Source of the DNA: Climacteris rufus
Lineage: Eukaryota > Chordata > Aves > Passeriformes > Climacteridae
DNA: 64,000 bases
Assembly: GCA_013398175.1 (NCBI GenBank)
Contig: VZRZ01000394.1
Coordinates: forward strand, 497,309-561,308
Reading direction: 5' to 3'
The position numbers were made by a program, and so were the translations under genes. This document shows positions 37,390 through 50,000 of this stretch, piece by piece. Numbering within the stretch: the stretch's first letter is position 1; every line of letters starts with the position of its first letter. The notes below the pieces were generated by a model. That model was given only the letters and a program-made list of their open reading frames with translations, did not search any database and was not told the DNA's origin.

Positions 37390-39754
37390 GCTGTGATCCA
37401 CGCTCCAGCCAAGTCATGGCCACACCTCATTTACAAGCCACAATTGCAGCATTGGCTTGTCTCTGGCAAAATAAAAAACAAAGGGAACAAAACACAGGAT
37501 AAGATCCAGGTGTCCTTGGCTTTCACCAGTGCCAGCTTTTTAAAATAAGTTCACCTCTTTCATAACAACTCCTTGGAGAGTGAAGAGCAGCTCTGCTACA
37601 GGCAATAAACACACCTTTCCCCTTTCAGCCAAACTGCCTGAGTCACGCAGGCACCTGCACTCATGATGTGCCTGTGCCAAGGGAAGCGGCTGGTGCAAGA
37701 GGTTGATTCAGCTGCAGGTAGGGCTGGGCTGGGGCTGTCAGGCACATCCCACCCCACAGCAAGAGGCAATGCAGAGTAAAACCAGAGTGCTTGGTCTTCT
37801 TCCAGTCTAGAAGCAGCAGACATGGCACGGACAAACCAGTCCATGCAGCCACGTGTCGATGCTATGGCAAGTCTATACTGGCAGGTGAAGTGGGCCAGAG
37901 CCCGTTCTCTGGCCCCAAGGGTACATGGGGTGCAGTACAGCTCATGACTGAACACTCACCCTCCTCCCCCAGTCCCAGATGGGGTTTCCACCACTGTGCT
38001 GCCGGTTGGGAACAGGTGCGCATCCTTGAGCAGCGCCGAGGCAACGCCTGGGACAGCGAGCTGGCACAGGCCAAAACTCACACCAGAACGTGCTAGTAAT
38101 TAACAGCCTGACTGATCAAGGCACAGTGCCTGATGCCAAGCCCTGTCTCTTTTGGTAGTACAAATGTGGCTTGGCTTTTCCAGGCAACAGTGTCTCACTG
38201 GTCCTGTGCAAGGGTTTGGGTGTGTGAGTTCATGAATGTTTCATTACACAACAGGGTGGGTGAGCGGGAGAGGTGGGCACAGCCAGAGGAGTACAGAGCC
38301 AGCTGGCAACCCCGTGACCAGCAGCCCCAAACTAGAGGCCTCAGTTTTATTCTTTCCCACCTTGAACACCCCTGTGCAAGGGGATGCTCAAGTGTGTGTG
38401 TCTGGAAAATAAACAGGGGAAGGTCTGCTAGGACAGACTCTTATCTCATACACAGTATTTCTGGGCTGCAGGGGAACCAGGGGAGGAGGTATCCATGGGA
38501 AGTCCAACAAGGAAACTTTTGGTGCAACAAGGAAGCTTTCAAGGTTTGGCAGCATGCAACACCACACACTAGCTGCAGGACTGACAAGGATTGGCTGTGC
38601 TTAGACACTGAGTTCCCATGACACAACCTTAAGAGGAATCCTCCATGCTGGGTGCTTGTCCTCAATCTTAGCAGACACTTTGCACCCAACTTTCAAATTC
38701 AGCACCTTTTTTAACAGCACAGTGTGGCTTACTGTGTCTGGAAGTCAAATGGGGAAGGATCTGCATGGGAGACTGGGAATTCAGCAGGGCTATTTTTGGA
38801 TAGAGACAGTGAGCTCAGATGTGCAAAGTAATGGTTTCAGGAGAGGTTAGACTAAAATAGACCAACCTAGATCTGTAGGCACTTTTTTTCTTTATTTTGT
38901 TCCCCTCTTCTTATTATCAAGTTTTGTCCAAAAAAAGAACAACAGTGTAAGCTTTTCCTGGCAATACTTCAAAAAGGAACTTTCCCCAGGAACCAAAACG
39001 TGATGTTCACTGAGCTTGTTGCTGGAGAGGGCTGACTAAGCACATCTAATTGCAGCCTTGCCGGAGAGCAAAGCACTGCACAGCTCAGCTCAGCAGCCCT
39101 GCCTCGTTCCCGGGCACTGTAAAAAATGAATTTTCTGGCTTCTGCCCTGAATTTTAAAAGATACAGAGTTAGTCCCTGCATTTTAGGACATATAGATGTC
39201 AAGTGAGGCTCCAGATTCTGTGTAATCTACTTGGCTTAGCAGGTCACAAACGTGCTGAGGGTTGTGGGATGGCGGTAAAATCAGGTCCCTGACTACAGCT
39301 GTCTTTTCCCACCACTTCCTCCCCGGCAGATGGAGGTGAATCACAGGAATGGCCTCTGCCAGCACAGAGGGAGGTAGAAGGGATCCTCCCAGGGAATCCC
39401 AGCTGCTGACAAACCTCTCCCAGTCCCAGACGTCCAGCCCACCTGGTCAAGTCTGCACACTGCCATTCTCCGCCTCAGTGTGGTCTGGGGCTGGTTGACT
39501 TTCTGGACCTTGCCTGTATGTCTGGCTTGTGGCATCGGAGGGATCAGCTTCATGGCTCTGCTGTGGGCACTCCTCCAAGCTGAGGCTGTGCCAGGGACAG
39601 CAGGCTGCTCTTTCAGTAGCTAACAGGGAGGGCAATTTCCAATACAAAAACATTTCTCAGTGAATGGCTTCTTCCTGTACAAGGTGATCTTCACTGTATA
39701 TCCACAGACACCCATTCCCCACTCACAGATCTCCTGTTACACTTGAGGTCACTT

Positions 39755-40120
39755 GGCTTGCTCAGGCTGGAGAAGAGGCTGAGGGGAGACCTCATGGTGG
39801 TCTGCAACTCCCTCACCAGGTGAAGCAGAGGGGCAGGCACTGATCTCTGGTGAACAGCGACAGGAGCCGAGGGAACGCCATGAAACTCACACAGGGGAGG
39901 TGTAGGTTGGATAACAGGAAAAGGTTTTCACCCAGAGGGTGGCTGGGCACTGGAACAGGCTCCCCAAGCACGTGACCACTGCACTGAGCCTGACAGAGTT
40001 TGAGATGTGTTTGGACAACACTCTTAGGCACATGGGGCTGTTTTTGGGCTTCTCGTGTGCAGAGCCGAGAGCTGGACTGGATGACCCTTGATGGGTCCCT
40101 TCCAACTGAGCATATTCCAC
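39755..40120 (+). mobile_element. CR1 LINE 3' end, about 365 bases
   Basis: The stretch carries the ordered landmarks of the CR1 3' end: CTCAGGCTGGAGAAGAGGCT then GAGGGGAGACCTCATGGTGG near the start, a GGGGAGGTGTAGGTTGGATA block followed by AACAGGAAAAGGTTTTC, CACTGGAACAGGCTCCCCAAG in the middle, and GAGCTGGACTGGATGACCC with GGGTCCCTTCCAACTGAGC at the end. It is 5'-truncated, on the plus strand and therefore antisense to FRMD4A. The corresponding open frames are interrupted, so it is not active. This is the clearest mobile element in the window. Confidence 0.93.
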
Positions 40121-40147
40121 CTTTCGCCCTCCCAAACTCTGCCCCTC

Positions 40148-40245
40148 ACACACACGCGCACCCCAGCCCACAAGATGGCGCCCGCGCCGCGCTGCCGCCC
40201 TCTGCGGGCGGGAAACCCTCACGACACCCCCTCGGCCCAGAGCGC
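40148..40245. promoter_or_regulatory. Small CpG-rich cluster with YY1-like motif
   Basis: Around sixteen CpGs fall within about 100 bases, against a CpG-poor background. The motif AAGATGGCG followed by CCCGCGCC at 40172-40187 matches the YY1 core that is often found just downstream of transcription starts, here on the plus strand. The cluster starts about 30 bases after the CR1 3' end. No TATA box or transcript evidence is visible. Confidence 0.5.
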
Positions 40246-40548
40246 GTTTTTAACACAAAACCAGACATTTCCTTCAAAATACAAGCCAGCTTATAATTTT
40301 AGCAGTGCAGACCCACGAGAGCTACTTCAGGGCTGTTTTACCTCGGAACCTCTCTCTGACAGAACGGCTGCTGCCAAGTGCAGGGGTGTGTGGAGACAGG
40401 AGTGAAGGAGTGTGCGAGGAGGAGCAGAAGCAGAAGGAGGTTGTGTCTGGAAGTCCAGGTGTGAGCACAAAAAGATTTTGGGGCAGCGAATGCAGACCCA
40501 GATGTCTCAGCCCACTCTGGTGCAACCCAGAGCTCCCCAAGTCCTCAC

Positions 40549-40633
40549 CTTGTAGATGCAGGACTTGGCGTTCAAGAAAAACAGCTCGATGGTGGCATTG
40601 TCCTTCAGATAGGAGATGCTTTCAATGTAGAAC
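40549..40633 (-). CDS. FRMD4A: FRMD4A internal exon, start of FERM F2 lobe (split R63, residues 64-91)
   Basis: This 85-base exon begins with G, which completes AGG (Arg). It encodes FYIESISYLKDNATIELFFL and NAKSCIYK and ends in phase 0. The acceptor is CCCTTTCAG and the donor is GTGAGG. The residues correspond to the first helices of the acyl-CoA-binding-protein-like F2 lobe of the FERM domain. The exon lies about 430 bases from the 3' end of a CR1 LINE copy and about 310 bases from a small CpG-rich cluster, both in the intron downstream of it in the transcript. Confidence 0.94.
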
Positions 40634-42169
40634 CTGAAAGGGAAAGCAAGAGGGGTGAGGCATGAGGGGGAACTAGGGCAAAACATAGAAATGCACTTAT
40701 TACATGAAAAATGTGGTCAAAGGAGTCATGATGAGTGTACTGAAAATGAACTTTCTTCATTTATAACAGATTGGTGTGGTGAAGGAGGCTTGTGCATGCC
40801 CCAGGACGTGATCAGTCACCACCACGCCAGCCATACCAAAGGAACTGGATCATCAAGTGGATGATTTAGGTTCTAAATAATCCTTTGTTTAGTTTTTAGA
40901 CTTAAAATAAGCCTTTTTTTCTGTTTGCTTATAAGCTTCCCCTTTGCTCGCCATCAGATTTTCACCATCAGCATTTCTTCATCACTCCTTTACCCATCAC
41001 AACCATCTCTGTGCTGTTAATCTGCGTCTTGTCAAATATTCACTGACAGCAATGCACTTCTGGGTTCCTTCCCTGTCCCCTTCAGCTCTGCATAAAGCAA
41101 ATCTTATAAACACTTCTTTGCATATAATATCTATGGTCACATAGGAAGCAACGAGCAGTAGTTACTAACCTTGCACAGTTAACCAGTACCATGAGTAGCA
41201 ATGCTGGGGATGACAAGGAATGACAATAATCTAATTTTTTTTGGTGCTGAGATGACTTCTCAGGACTCAGGAGAAAGCTTAAGCCCCAGTGTCAGAAAAA
41301 CCTACTCTTTTGCATTGGTTGGTTGCCCCAAATATTTGAACTTACGTTGAAAGCCCATGATATGTATAAATTTATTCAGTACTCCATGCCTTGCCTGCTC
41401 TGAAGGTCTGGTTCTTTGGCAGTGAATTCTGTGAGAGTTTTGTCACTCTCTTACATTAACTCCAGTCCTTAATTCTGCCTTGTGATCTTCTGGGAGAGAA
41501 AAAGCTCAGCATTCTATCAATGTTAATGACTGATCATTACATACAGGTATGTTGTGTGTTCTGTAGTAACAGAGAAAGCCTGGTAGGTTCGGTGAATGAT
41601 TAAGGTGAATTTTGCATTTACTTAGTGTTTTAGCTAAGGGAAAATAAATAGATCTGTCTGCACACGCTGTTTTGTAGTGATCTCTAAGTTGCAGTGCAGT
41701 GACAGCAATGTTCCTCACATAAATTCCAGTGCTGTCGAGCCCTGTCAGAGGCAGTTAGAACAGGGAGGGTGCTAGGGAAATGGTGTCCGCATCACAGACT
41801 TTAAAAAAACAAAATTCCTTAGAAACCTGAGTTGACATGTGGGGTCCAGTTACAGAGAAACCTCACTCCCTGACCCCTGTCTGGGAGCCAACAGACCTGC
41901 GGACGCTCCTGGGGCTTCACACAAGCACTGAAGGGATTGTCCAAGTCCAGCTATGGGCAGAATCGAGGGCCTTAAATGTAACCTTTTTAGGGGCAAAGGT
42001 CAAAGCTTTGTAGTGCTCCTAAGTGTCTTCTGAAGGCTCTTCAAAACACTTTATTTCTTGACAGGCAGAACCAACTCCTTGCTTACTAGAGTGAGAGAAA
42101 TATTTTGTTCTTCTGTTGAAAGGCTCCTGTCTGCATTACCCCTCCTTCTCCCTCTTTGGAAGAGTTCAA

Positions 42170-42392
42170 ATGAGAAATAAAAATAAAACCCGAATAAAAT
42201 ATAATAAAATAAATTTAAAAATCACCAAGAAAACACCAACAACCAATCAAACCCACAAAACCCCAAAAATATTTGAATGATGATGAAGCAAAAAATGAAA
42301 CTTTTTTCTTATTTTTTCCTGTTTTTTGCTGTTTCACCTCCTGTCCTTGAAACTGCTTCTTTGTTTTTTTTTTTTTTTTTTTGTTTTCCCCC
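42170..42392. repeat. Low-complexity A/C-rich block followed by T-rich block
   Basis: From 42170 to about 42275 the plus strand is almost only A and C with some AT-rich (AATAAAAT)-like units. From about 42300 to 42392 it switches to T-rich sequence, including a run of 19 T at 42364-42382. Confidence 0.85.
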
Positions 42393-43098
42393 CAGATAAA
42401 AATATACTTGGCTTTAGACATGCAAAAAATGCTGCATTAAAAAAGGAACCTTCTTACTAGATCTGCTCTTTGAGTGCAGCAGGCTTTCCATCTGCTGAAT
42501 TCAAGGAGAATAATGGTAATTTTGCACATTCTGTGGTTCTTGAACAACCTCCTCTTCTTATCACCACTACCAGGGCTCTCTGAGTTATGATGGTAGGTTC
42601 TTTAATTCCAAGGTCAGAAGAAAACAGGAACATTTATTCCATTTTGAATCCCAGTGAAGGTTAGCCAAAAAGCTTTTCGTTTCACCAGATCAAACGAGGC
42701 CATCCTCATCATCACTAGAGGGCAATATTGCATTTCTTAAGGCTGCAGGGAGCTTTCCCAAGGCTTTCCACATGGACACCTACATAGATCGTTTTTCTGT
42801 ACAAAATTAAGCCTCTCGGAGCACAGAGGCTGCACATGATACTTCATATCACAAAGAAAACCCAATTCTCAAGTGATCTCCAAAGCGGAGAGTGAGCTGG
42901 GGAGCTACTGGCTCTCACACATGCACCCAGACAAACGCGAAACGTGCACCAGGAAATCAGTGCTACTTAAAAGGAAACAGCTTTGCAAAGGGAACTCTTG
43001 TGAGATTTTCTGTGTGGCAAGCTCAGAAAACCCGAACTGGAGTAGACTACTCTGAATTCACAGTTGGTGCTGTAACAACAAAAAGGGGAGGGAAAGAC

Positions 43099-43113
43099 TT
43101 TTTTTTTTTTTTT
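43099..43113. repeat. Poly-T run (15)
   Basis: Homopolymer of 15 T, equivalent to poly-A on the gene's sense strand. No retroposed element with a recognisable body is attached to it. Confidence 0.95.
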
Positions 43114-43799
43114 CACTGATGGCGAATTTCTGTGACGTTTCCCCATTTCCATCTTTTGCAAACACAGTGAAGGAAACCACACTTTACATTGACCAATGTC
43201 AATGACTAAGGAGGCAGTCAAAAGCATCCAGCTACTAAGGCAATGAACCAAGCACAAAAATCTGGGTTAAATTCCCAACTCGGACACAGGTTTCCTTCAT
43301 GACCTTCAGAAAATCATTTAGCTGCTTGGACTGTTGTGCTGTGTTTAGAAAATACCCTCCCTCCTCTGCCCCCCTTTGTCTGTTTTGCCTGTTAAGCTTA
43401 GGAGCCTTTCAAGACATGTTTCAAGATCATCAGTTTTGAGGGGCAGCTCTCAGATTTCTGTTGAGGACTCCCCAGAGAGTAGCATTCCTTCATGTGGTGT
43501 GAAACTGGTGTGTCCAGAATATAATGGATAGGCTGCACAGAGAAACAGGCATTACAATGTGTTCAAGACCTCTGTTCCACTACCTGTGTCTCTTGCAATA
43601 CACTCAGCAAATAGTTTTGCCTCCAGCAGCTTCTACAAGAGGTTCCTTGATAGCCAGCAACTGTGCCTGTGAGAAATTAGCTGTCTGCAGGAAGGGGAAC
43701 ACCCCACGAGACTTGGTGAGTGTAAAAACCAAAGGAATAATTTTTGAGAAAATTTAAAAGATCAGCCAGTGTTAATCTGTTTCTGCATTCCTCCTCCCT

Positions 43800-44080
43800 C
43801 CCCACCCCCAGTAACTTGTAATTCATCAAGTACATTTTCTAAGCATTAATTAAATAGACCACTGAATATTATGCTGGATAATGAACACAAAGTGCCTATC
43901 TTGGCTGCTCCCTCGCAGCAGCAGGGAAATAATAATGAGTACTGCAGAAGGTGTCTTGGAAGACTTCAGAAGCTGCTGCATCTGAAACGTTTAAGGCTTT
44001 TTAGCTGCGAGGACGTCTCATACTGATCAGATTGCTCTCTATTAAGCGTTGGTTAGCTGACAACTTTCTCTGAGACAGCT
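43800..44080. promoter_or_regulatory. Candidate conserved non-coding element
   Basis: A non-repetitive run with clustered ATTA/TAAT cores (GCATTAATTAAATAGACC, TGGATAATGAAC, AATAATAATGAG), a GCAGCAGCAG stretch and TACTGATCAGATTG. This texture is typical of intronic enhancers in developmental loci. It is a hypothesis from sequence appearance only. Confidence 0.33.
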
Positions 44081-47000
44081 TAAGCCCCCTCATGCTGTGA
44101 AGAATGGCAATTCCCATCGTAACCAGCCAAGCACAGACTCACAGTGGTGCCTGTGGAAACTCCTGATCCTTAACTGAGGGGAAACTGGTACTGCCATAAT
44201 TTCATCCTTGCATTACACACAGGCCCACCCACCTCTGACTTGTGGCTCTGAGAAATGCCTGACTGAGTCCTGGACTCAGCAGGATTCATTGTTCTTCAGG
44301 AGATGGAGAATCCCTGGTGCTGCTGCTGCTGGTCTCATCTGTGAACCCAGGTGAGTGTGTGTGCAGACGGGCAAATTTAGCAGTGTTGGGAAGGTGTTTG
44401 AACACCAAGGCTCTGTCCTTGCAGTGGGGATAGGAGAACTCAGAACTGTCAAGCACCTGAGCTGGCGGGGTGCTTGTGTGGACAGCAAGAGCAGCAATGA
44501 GCAGCACTTCTGATCTCCACACACCAAAAGAAACTGTCAAATAAAAAATATTTAGCATTGCCTCTAACACTTAGCCCTGGTCATATCCCTTCAGCCTGAA
44601 CTTGGCCATCTCTCACCTAGCAGGGACTTTGCTCTGAGCAGCTGACTGAACATTTGAGAGAACAAGCTCATGTGTTTACTTCCAAACAGAACCTGCCAAA
44701 ACGTACAAATATTTCCCTGTGATCTTAAACACAATGATATTTCAAAACATGACCACAGCAAATGGATGTCTTGTCTGCTACAGGTATGTATCTGTCCTGG
44801 GGCAGTGATATCATTCTTCTTCTTGTGAAGTTTGACTCTGCTGGGAGCCAGCTATCCAAAAGTCTTCTATCTACATCTTTCCCTGGCTGACTCTGATCTG
44901 GTTGGGATGCAGGACAGAGCTGCCAGCAGAGCTCAGTGACTCTGTCAATGGACTGCCCCTCATTTCATTATTTTAAAGCAGGGGGTAAAGGACAACACCC
45001 CTTTTCTGCCTCATCCATCCTGGGGTCTGGCTCATTATCATATCATTCAGAACCTCAGAAGATAATTTGAAAAATATGAGGCCACTTGCTCACCAGGAAA
45101 AGAAAAATTGCACATGTCAGTATAATGGACTTAAATGCAGATGTCATTATGTCCAGTGTCTCATGCTAAATGAGTATTCTGAGCAGCACAGGCTGCACAG
45201 CTCCTTTTATGTTCCAGCCCTGTTTGCTAATAGTCATGGGTGCACACTTTTATGTGCTGACACTTAAAAGCAGACAATGGTCATGCTAAATAGCTGGCTT
45301 GTTAAGTAATCAGTCAGGAATGAAAATCAGCTGAAAAGCTCCATTTACCTCCCTTCTGCATTCATTTGCCTTTGGATCCCATGTTCTGTCCCCTGTGCTT
45401 GTGCCATACTCAGGCCCACCTCGTCCAGCACCTTGGATTGGTATGCAGGGGACAGGAGGCAGTAAGAGAGACCTGTGTCAACTTTTACCTCATTTCAGGG
45501 AAAGCCATACAACTGGAGGTGAATGTGATTCCAGAATACAGGGAATAGCAGCTAATGAAGTAAAAAGCTGTGGATATTGTTTAACCCGAGCCTGTTCCCT
45601 CTCTCTTTTCCACCAGCTGCACTATATTATGAAGTTGTCTGCATCCTTACCTAGTGCCAATCCTTTTTTTTCTCAGGGTTTCTAACATGCTGGCCCATTG
45701 AATCCCAGGAAAACAATGTTCTTTGGGGATATTTGCTCATTCCTATGCCTCATCTTCTCCATGTACAAAATACTTAGGGATCTGCTTTGGAATATATAGA
45801 GACCAGCTCTCTTCATCTCTTCGAGGCTGTATATCCTGGGTGTCTTTGCAAACCACAAACTGGTCCAGTATCAGCACAGAGAAGGGAAGGAATCAAGGTG
45901 GTGATGCAGGTACATTCCTCACTCCTGTTGGTTACAGCATCAAGCAAAGGTACCTCACTACAGCAACTCCTCTGCTCCCTCCCCAATTGGGGAACCAGGC
46001 TTGCCCAAGCTATAAAAGCAGCAACCCAGCTCAATATAGTCAGCAAATTGCTGCACCCCTGCAATGTTCTGTGGAGCTTAGCTTGGCTTACAAGAGAAGT
46101 ATATCTTTGTACAAAATGATGTGTTGATTTTTGTACAAAAGCTGTTGCAGCTGCTCTTGGCTTGGAGTGATGTGATTACCTGTGCCAAGTGTGAGGTGAG
46201 GGCAGTGACTGGATCACAGCAGCATGCTGCCTTCCTCCCCTCCTCTCCCTCAGTCACCAGGGAAACTGCCCCTCAATCTCCTGAGCATCAGCACAGCCCT
46301 TTCCCGCTCTTTGGTCCTTGCCAAGAGTCACATCTTGGCCATTAGAAGCAACTTGCTGAGTGCATTGTCTGGCAGATGATCATCCTTCAGCACCTAGAGA
46401 GCATCTTTTATCTGAGGGTTTTGGACCATTTTAGGAATAGAAATCCCTCCAGCTGTTCCATGTGTTGTCAGCAGCACATGAAAGTATGATTTGTCTGTTA
46501 AAGCTGGAGTGAGGGTCACTTATTCACTCCTTGATCAATGCCACAGTGATAGCACCCCTCACAGCAGACCTTTCTGTTGCTCCACTGATGACAGCACATC
46601 ACACCCACTGGTGTAAGCTATGAACACACAAAATGAAAACGGAAACAATGTCTGCTTTGACCCAGTCAGAGAATCCGTGTGTAGGCACTGACACAGCTTT
46701 GCTGCTTGATCCAAATTAGGTACAAATCCTACACTGACAGCATCCATCATTTCTGCATGGTACCTATCATGCTGTCTAAATGCTTCCCAAAATTAGGCAA
46801 GACTATGCTGCCAGCATCAACACATTCAAAATGTGGCTCAAAACAATGAATTTCCAGAATGCTGCTTTTTCTCCCCCCTTGGGTGGCTGAATGGAAAGGA
46901 AGAACAACTTATCCCCTTCTCTCAACACAGCTCACTTATACAAATATATTCCTAGTTAAGCAGAAAACAGAAATGATGTTATGGGACTCAAGAGCCAGAC

Positions 47001-50000
47001 TGCTATTAAGATGTGTGTGTAATGGATGGCTTAGCTCAGAGCTGCGTGCTAAGTAGCAGAGCCCCATTAGTTCCCTTCCTCAAGCAAAGGTCGGTTTTCA
47101 CACAAGTAAATCTTCCAACTGGACAGAAGTTTCTCATATCTCTAAAGAGACTCTGAGGAGCAAAGCCTCCCCTCAAGCAATTTATTACACCTTCCCCCGG
47201 GTGAACAGAGCAGGGGGCCACCCTGGGAAGGCTGCAATAAATTGTCTGCAGGGAGCCTTGTCTTCCAGCACAAACAAGGTCTGGGTGGCTGTATTTATAC
47301 ACTGCAGCTGCCTGGGAGGAGGGGGTTTGCAGGGCTGCTGGCTTTTGGGATCTTCCTGCTTAGCATACACACAGCTGGTGCACACCAACCAGCAAAACAC
47401 AGGCTGTGCAAAGAGATCTGTGTTATGGCACAGACCTTATAGACAGAGCAGCTCACAGGAACCCTTGAAAGCAGCTTGGTTGGGCTGGGTTGATTATGAG
47501 GATTTAATATTCTGGGTTTTTTTCTGTTATTTCTACAGCACCCCAGCAGTGCATGGAGATGTAGAGCTATAATGTGAACAGGAGATAGCTCTTTGTCTCT
47601 CCTTATATGTAGCATAAATTCCCTGGTGTGGGGAATTTCTGGCTCAGTGCTGGTACTGACAGTGGGTGAGGGAGACAGCACAGCTGGGAGGAGCTCTGGG
47701 AAGAGACAGCTAGCCAAGAGAATGTGGAGGGAGCACCCCAAGGTGCTGAAACATCCCAGGGCAGTTCCCTGAGCTCTCCTGGGATGATCAAGCTCTGTGG
47801 CAAATTGGGGCCCAGCACTGCCCTCCTTACAGCTCCCCATGCAGAGGGATCTGCACATGATCAGGGAAGAGCAGAGGAGCAGAGCAATTTGTGTATATGT
47901 ACTTTTCCCCCAGCAGCTTCTCATGGATGATAACAGGTGTAATGAAGCCATGGGTGAGAGCAAATTCTGCCACTTCTCTCCCTCTCCCATGGCTGCAAAT
48001 TTGATGTATTTAATAATCTGCTTGTGCATCTTCCTCAGTCCCTGTAGACCCCAGTCTCACACCATGGGGCAGCAAGATAGCTGTCTGCTCCTTCTCCCTC
48101 TTCAGTGGGGAGAGGAGGGATGTGGTGATTCCTCATTGCCTGCCTGGAGCAAAGCATTGGAGCACCATACACCCCTCTCTGGTGGGGAAAACTGTGGATG
48201 GAGAAACACAGCCCATTATGTGCGAGACAAATAAATTGCTCAGGTTAATTTTGTGTGGTTCTATTCAGCTCGTCCTGCCATGGCAGGCTGCTGTCATCAC
48301 CACCCCTAATCTGATTTCTTGAAGAGAAGAGAAGCTGAGTGGATGAGTGGCACACACAGCTGTAGTGTGCTGGGATAGCCATAAGTCAGTCAGGGAAGCT
48401 GGGAGCAGGATGCTCTGAATCTGCACCCCATGTGTGAGGCAGCAATGCATTTCAGTGACAAGTTCTAAGGTCCATCTAGCCCTACAGACAACCACTGTCT
48501 CCCTTCCAGGGTCAAATGTTTTAAATGGCCTCCTGCTTCTTCCATTGTTAGCATTAGTCCTTTTCTAATGGAATACAGGTTTAAAGATGGATATAAAGAA
48601 GGGCTGAAAGACTAAAATAGCATAAGGCCTCATTAACAGCTGAAATCTGGTCCAATTCCATTTAGGTAGTCAGGCGAAACCTTGTAGATAGGAAATGCTT
48701 CCTCGACCCTGGCTGTGCCAACCTGCTTGAAATAATAAATTTATAGACTGCCCTTGATGGAACAGAGGGGTGTAGCAGGTGCAAAGAGGTAGCTATGATG
48801 TAAATGCTGACATCTGAGCAGGGGTCTGAGGTCAGAGAAGGCACACAGGTGTTTTAGCCTGCAAGCTGCTGAATTCCAAAGCAGTCATCTTAAATAAGTC
48901 AGATGAATCGTTCCTGAAAACGTTCTTTCCAGTGGTTATGAAGGGGGGCTGCACTAATTAGCTGTGACATAGAGCTGTCTGCCAGGTGAGCATCTCAGCT
49001 CTGGTGTGCTGAGTTCTCATCTCAGACTGCCCACCTGTCCCACCTGCCCTGGACCTGGACCACCGGCGGTGCACACACAGCTATGTTCCTTCGGGTTAGA
49101 GGGAGCAGTGACACCCATGAGATTTGCCCTCTGTGTTTCAGTGCCAGTCTCTTATTCAGGGCCACTTTGTTCTGTAGTAACTGTGGTAACCTGGCAGAAT
49201 GTCTGGCCTCAATATTGAGAGTCCTGAGCCCCCCTAGCTCCCATGCTGACTTTAGCCCAGCCAGTACATATGAACCCATGCCAGATGTTGCTGAACACAG
49301 GCATTCCTTTGTGGGAATACTGCCAGGCCATAGATACAAACTCTGCCCCACAGTGTATTTGAGTATTGAGGATTTACTTCACATTTTGTTCCATGCTTTC
49401 TGAAAGAAAAGCCTTCCCACGTGAGACATATTCTGATTTAGTGTGACGACTTCTGCAGTGAATTGTCACTGTTTAGCTGGTGGAGTTACCCTGAGAACAA
49501 ATATATTCATTCCTGGGAAAAGATCCACCAGTGGAGTGAATTTTATTTGCTAAGGTTGTTCATATAAATTAAAAGCATGACAAATATACAGAAGATAAAG
49601 AGATCAGACCCATGCTGGTGGTGCCTTTGCTAAGGATTTCTAATCTCACATGGCCATTGTTTGAGGATAAGAACTCACTGCAGAGCCTGGCCAACTTTGC
49701 TTGCTATGAACAAACACTGTGTCTATGCTCTGGTCCTCTCTCACCTCAAAGTTTTACACAAAGGGAGCAACTGTGCCTTCCTTCTGTCTGTATGAGTGAG
49801 CAAAATGCTTCCTTCCCTGACAAAAGCAGGTACCTGCATTTGAACCTCTGCTAGCTCTGTTTACCTCCTTTGCCACCTGGGTCTCCACACTGAATTTAGG
49901 CTCCTGCACTTTACCACATAGCTCATGTTGTAAGGTACATTTTGTCTGTTCTGGTCTCAAAACACCTCTATAAATTCAACTAATCAGGCAATCCCTCCTT

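Larger units (their letters stand above)
36274..40548 (-). other. FRMD4A: FRMD4A intron, 4.3 kb
   Basis: This intron opens with GTGAGG and ends at CTATCAAG. It contains a hairpin at 37368-37389, a possible diverged direct repeat at 38397 and 38736, a clear CR1 copy at 39755-40120 and a small CpG cluster at 40148-40245. Confidence 0.88.

Noticed and set aside
38133..38621. 162-codon plus-strand frame and possible LTR-like texture
   Set aside because: No protein similarity. LTR ends, primer-binding site and target-site duplication could not be identified, so no retroviral element is called.
47295..48029. Longest open reading frame of the window, 244 codons on the minus strand
   Set aside because: No recognisable domain, low-complexity-free but composition like translated intron, no promoter or splice context. 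It has the length expected of a chance frame in 64 kb of six frames.
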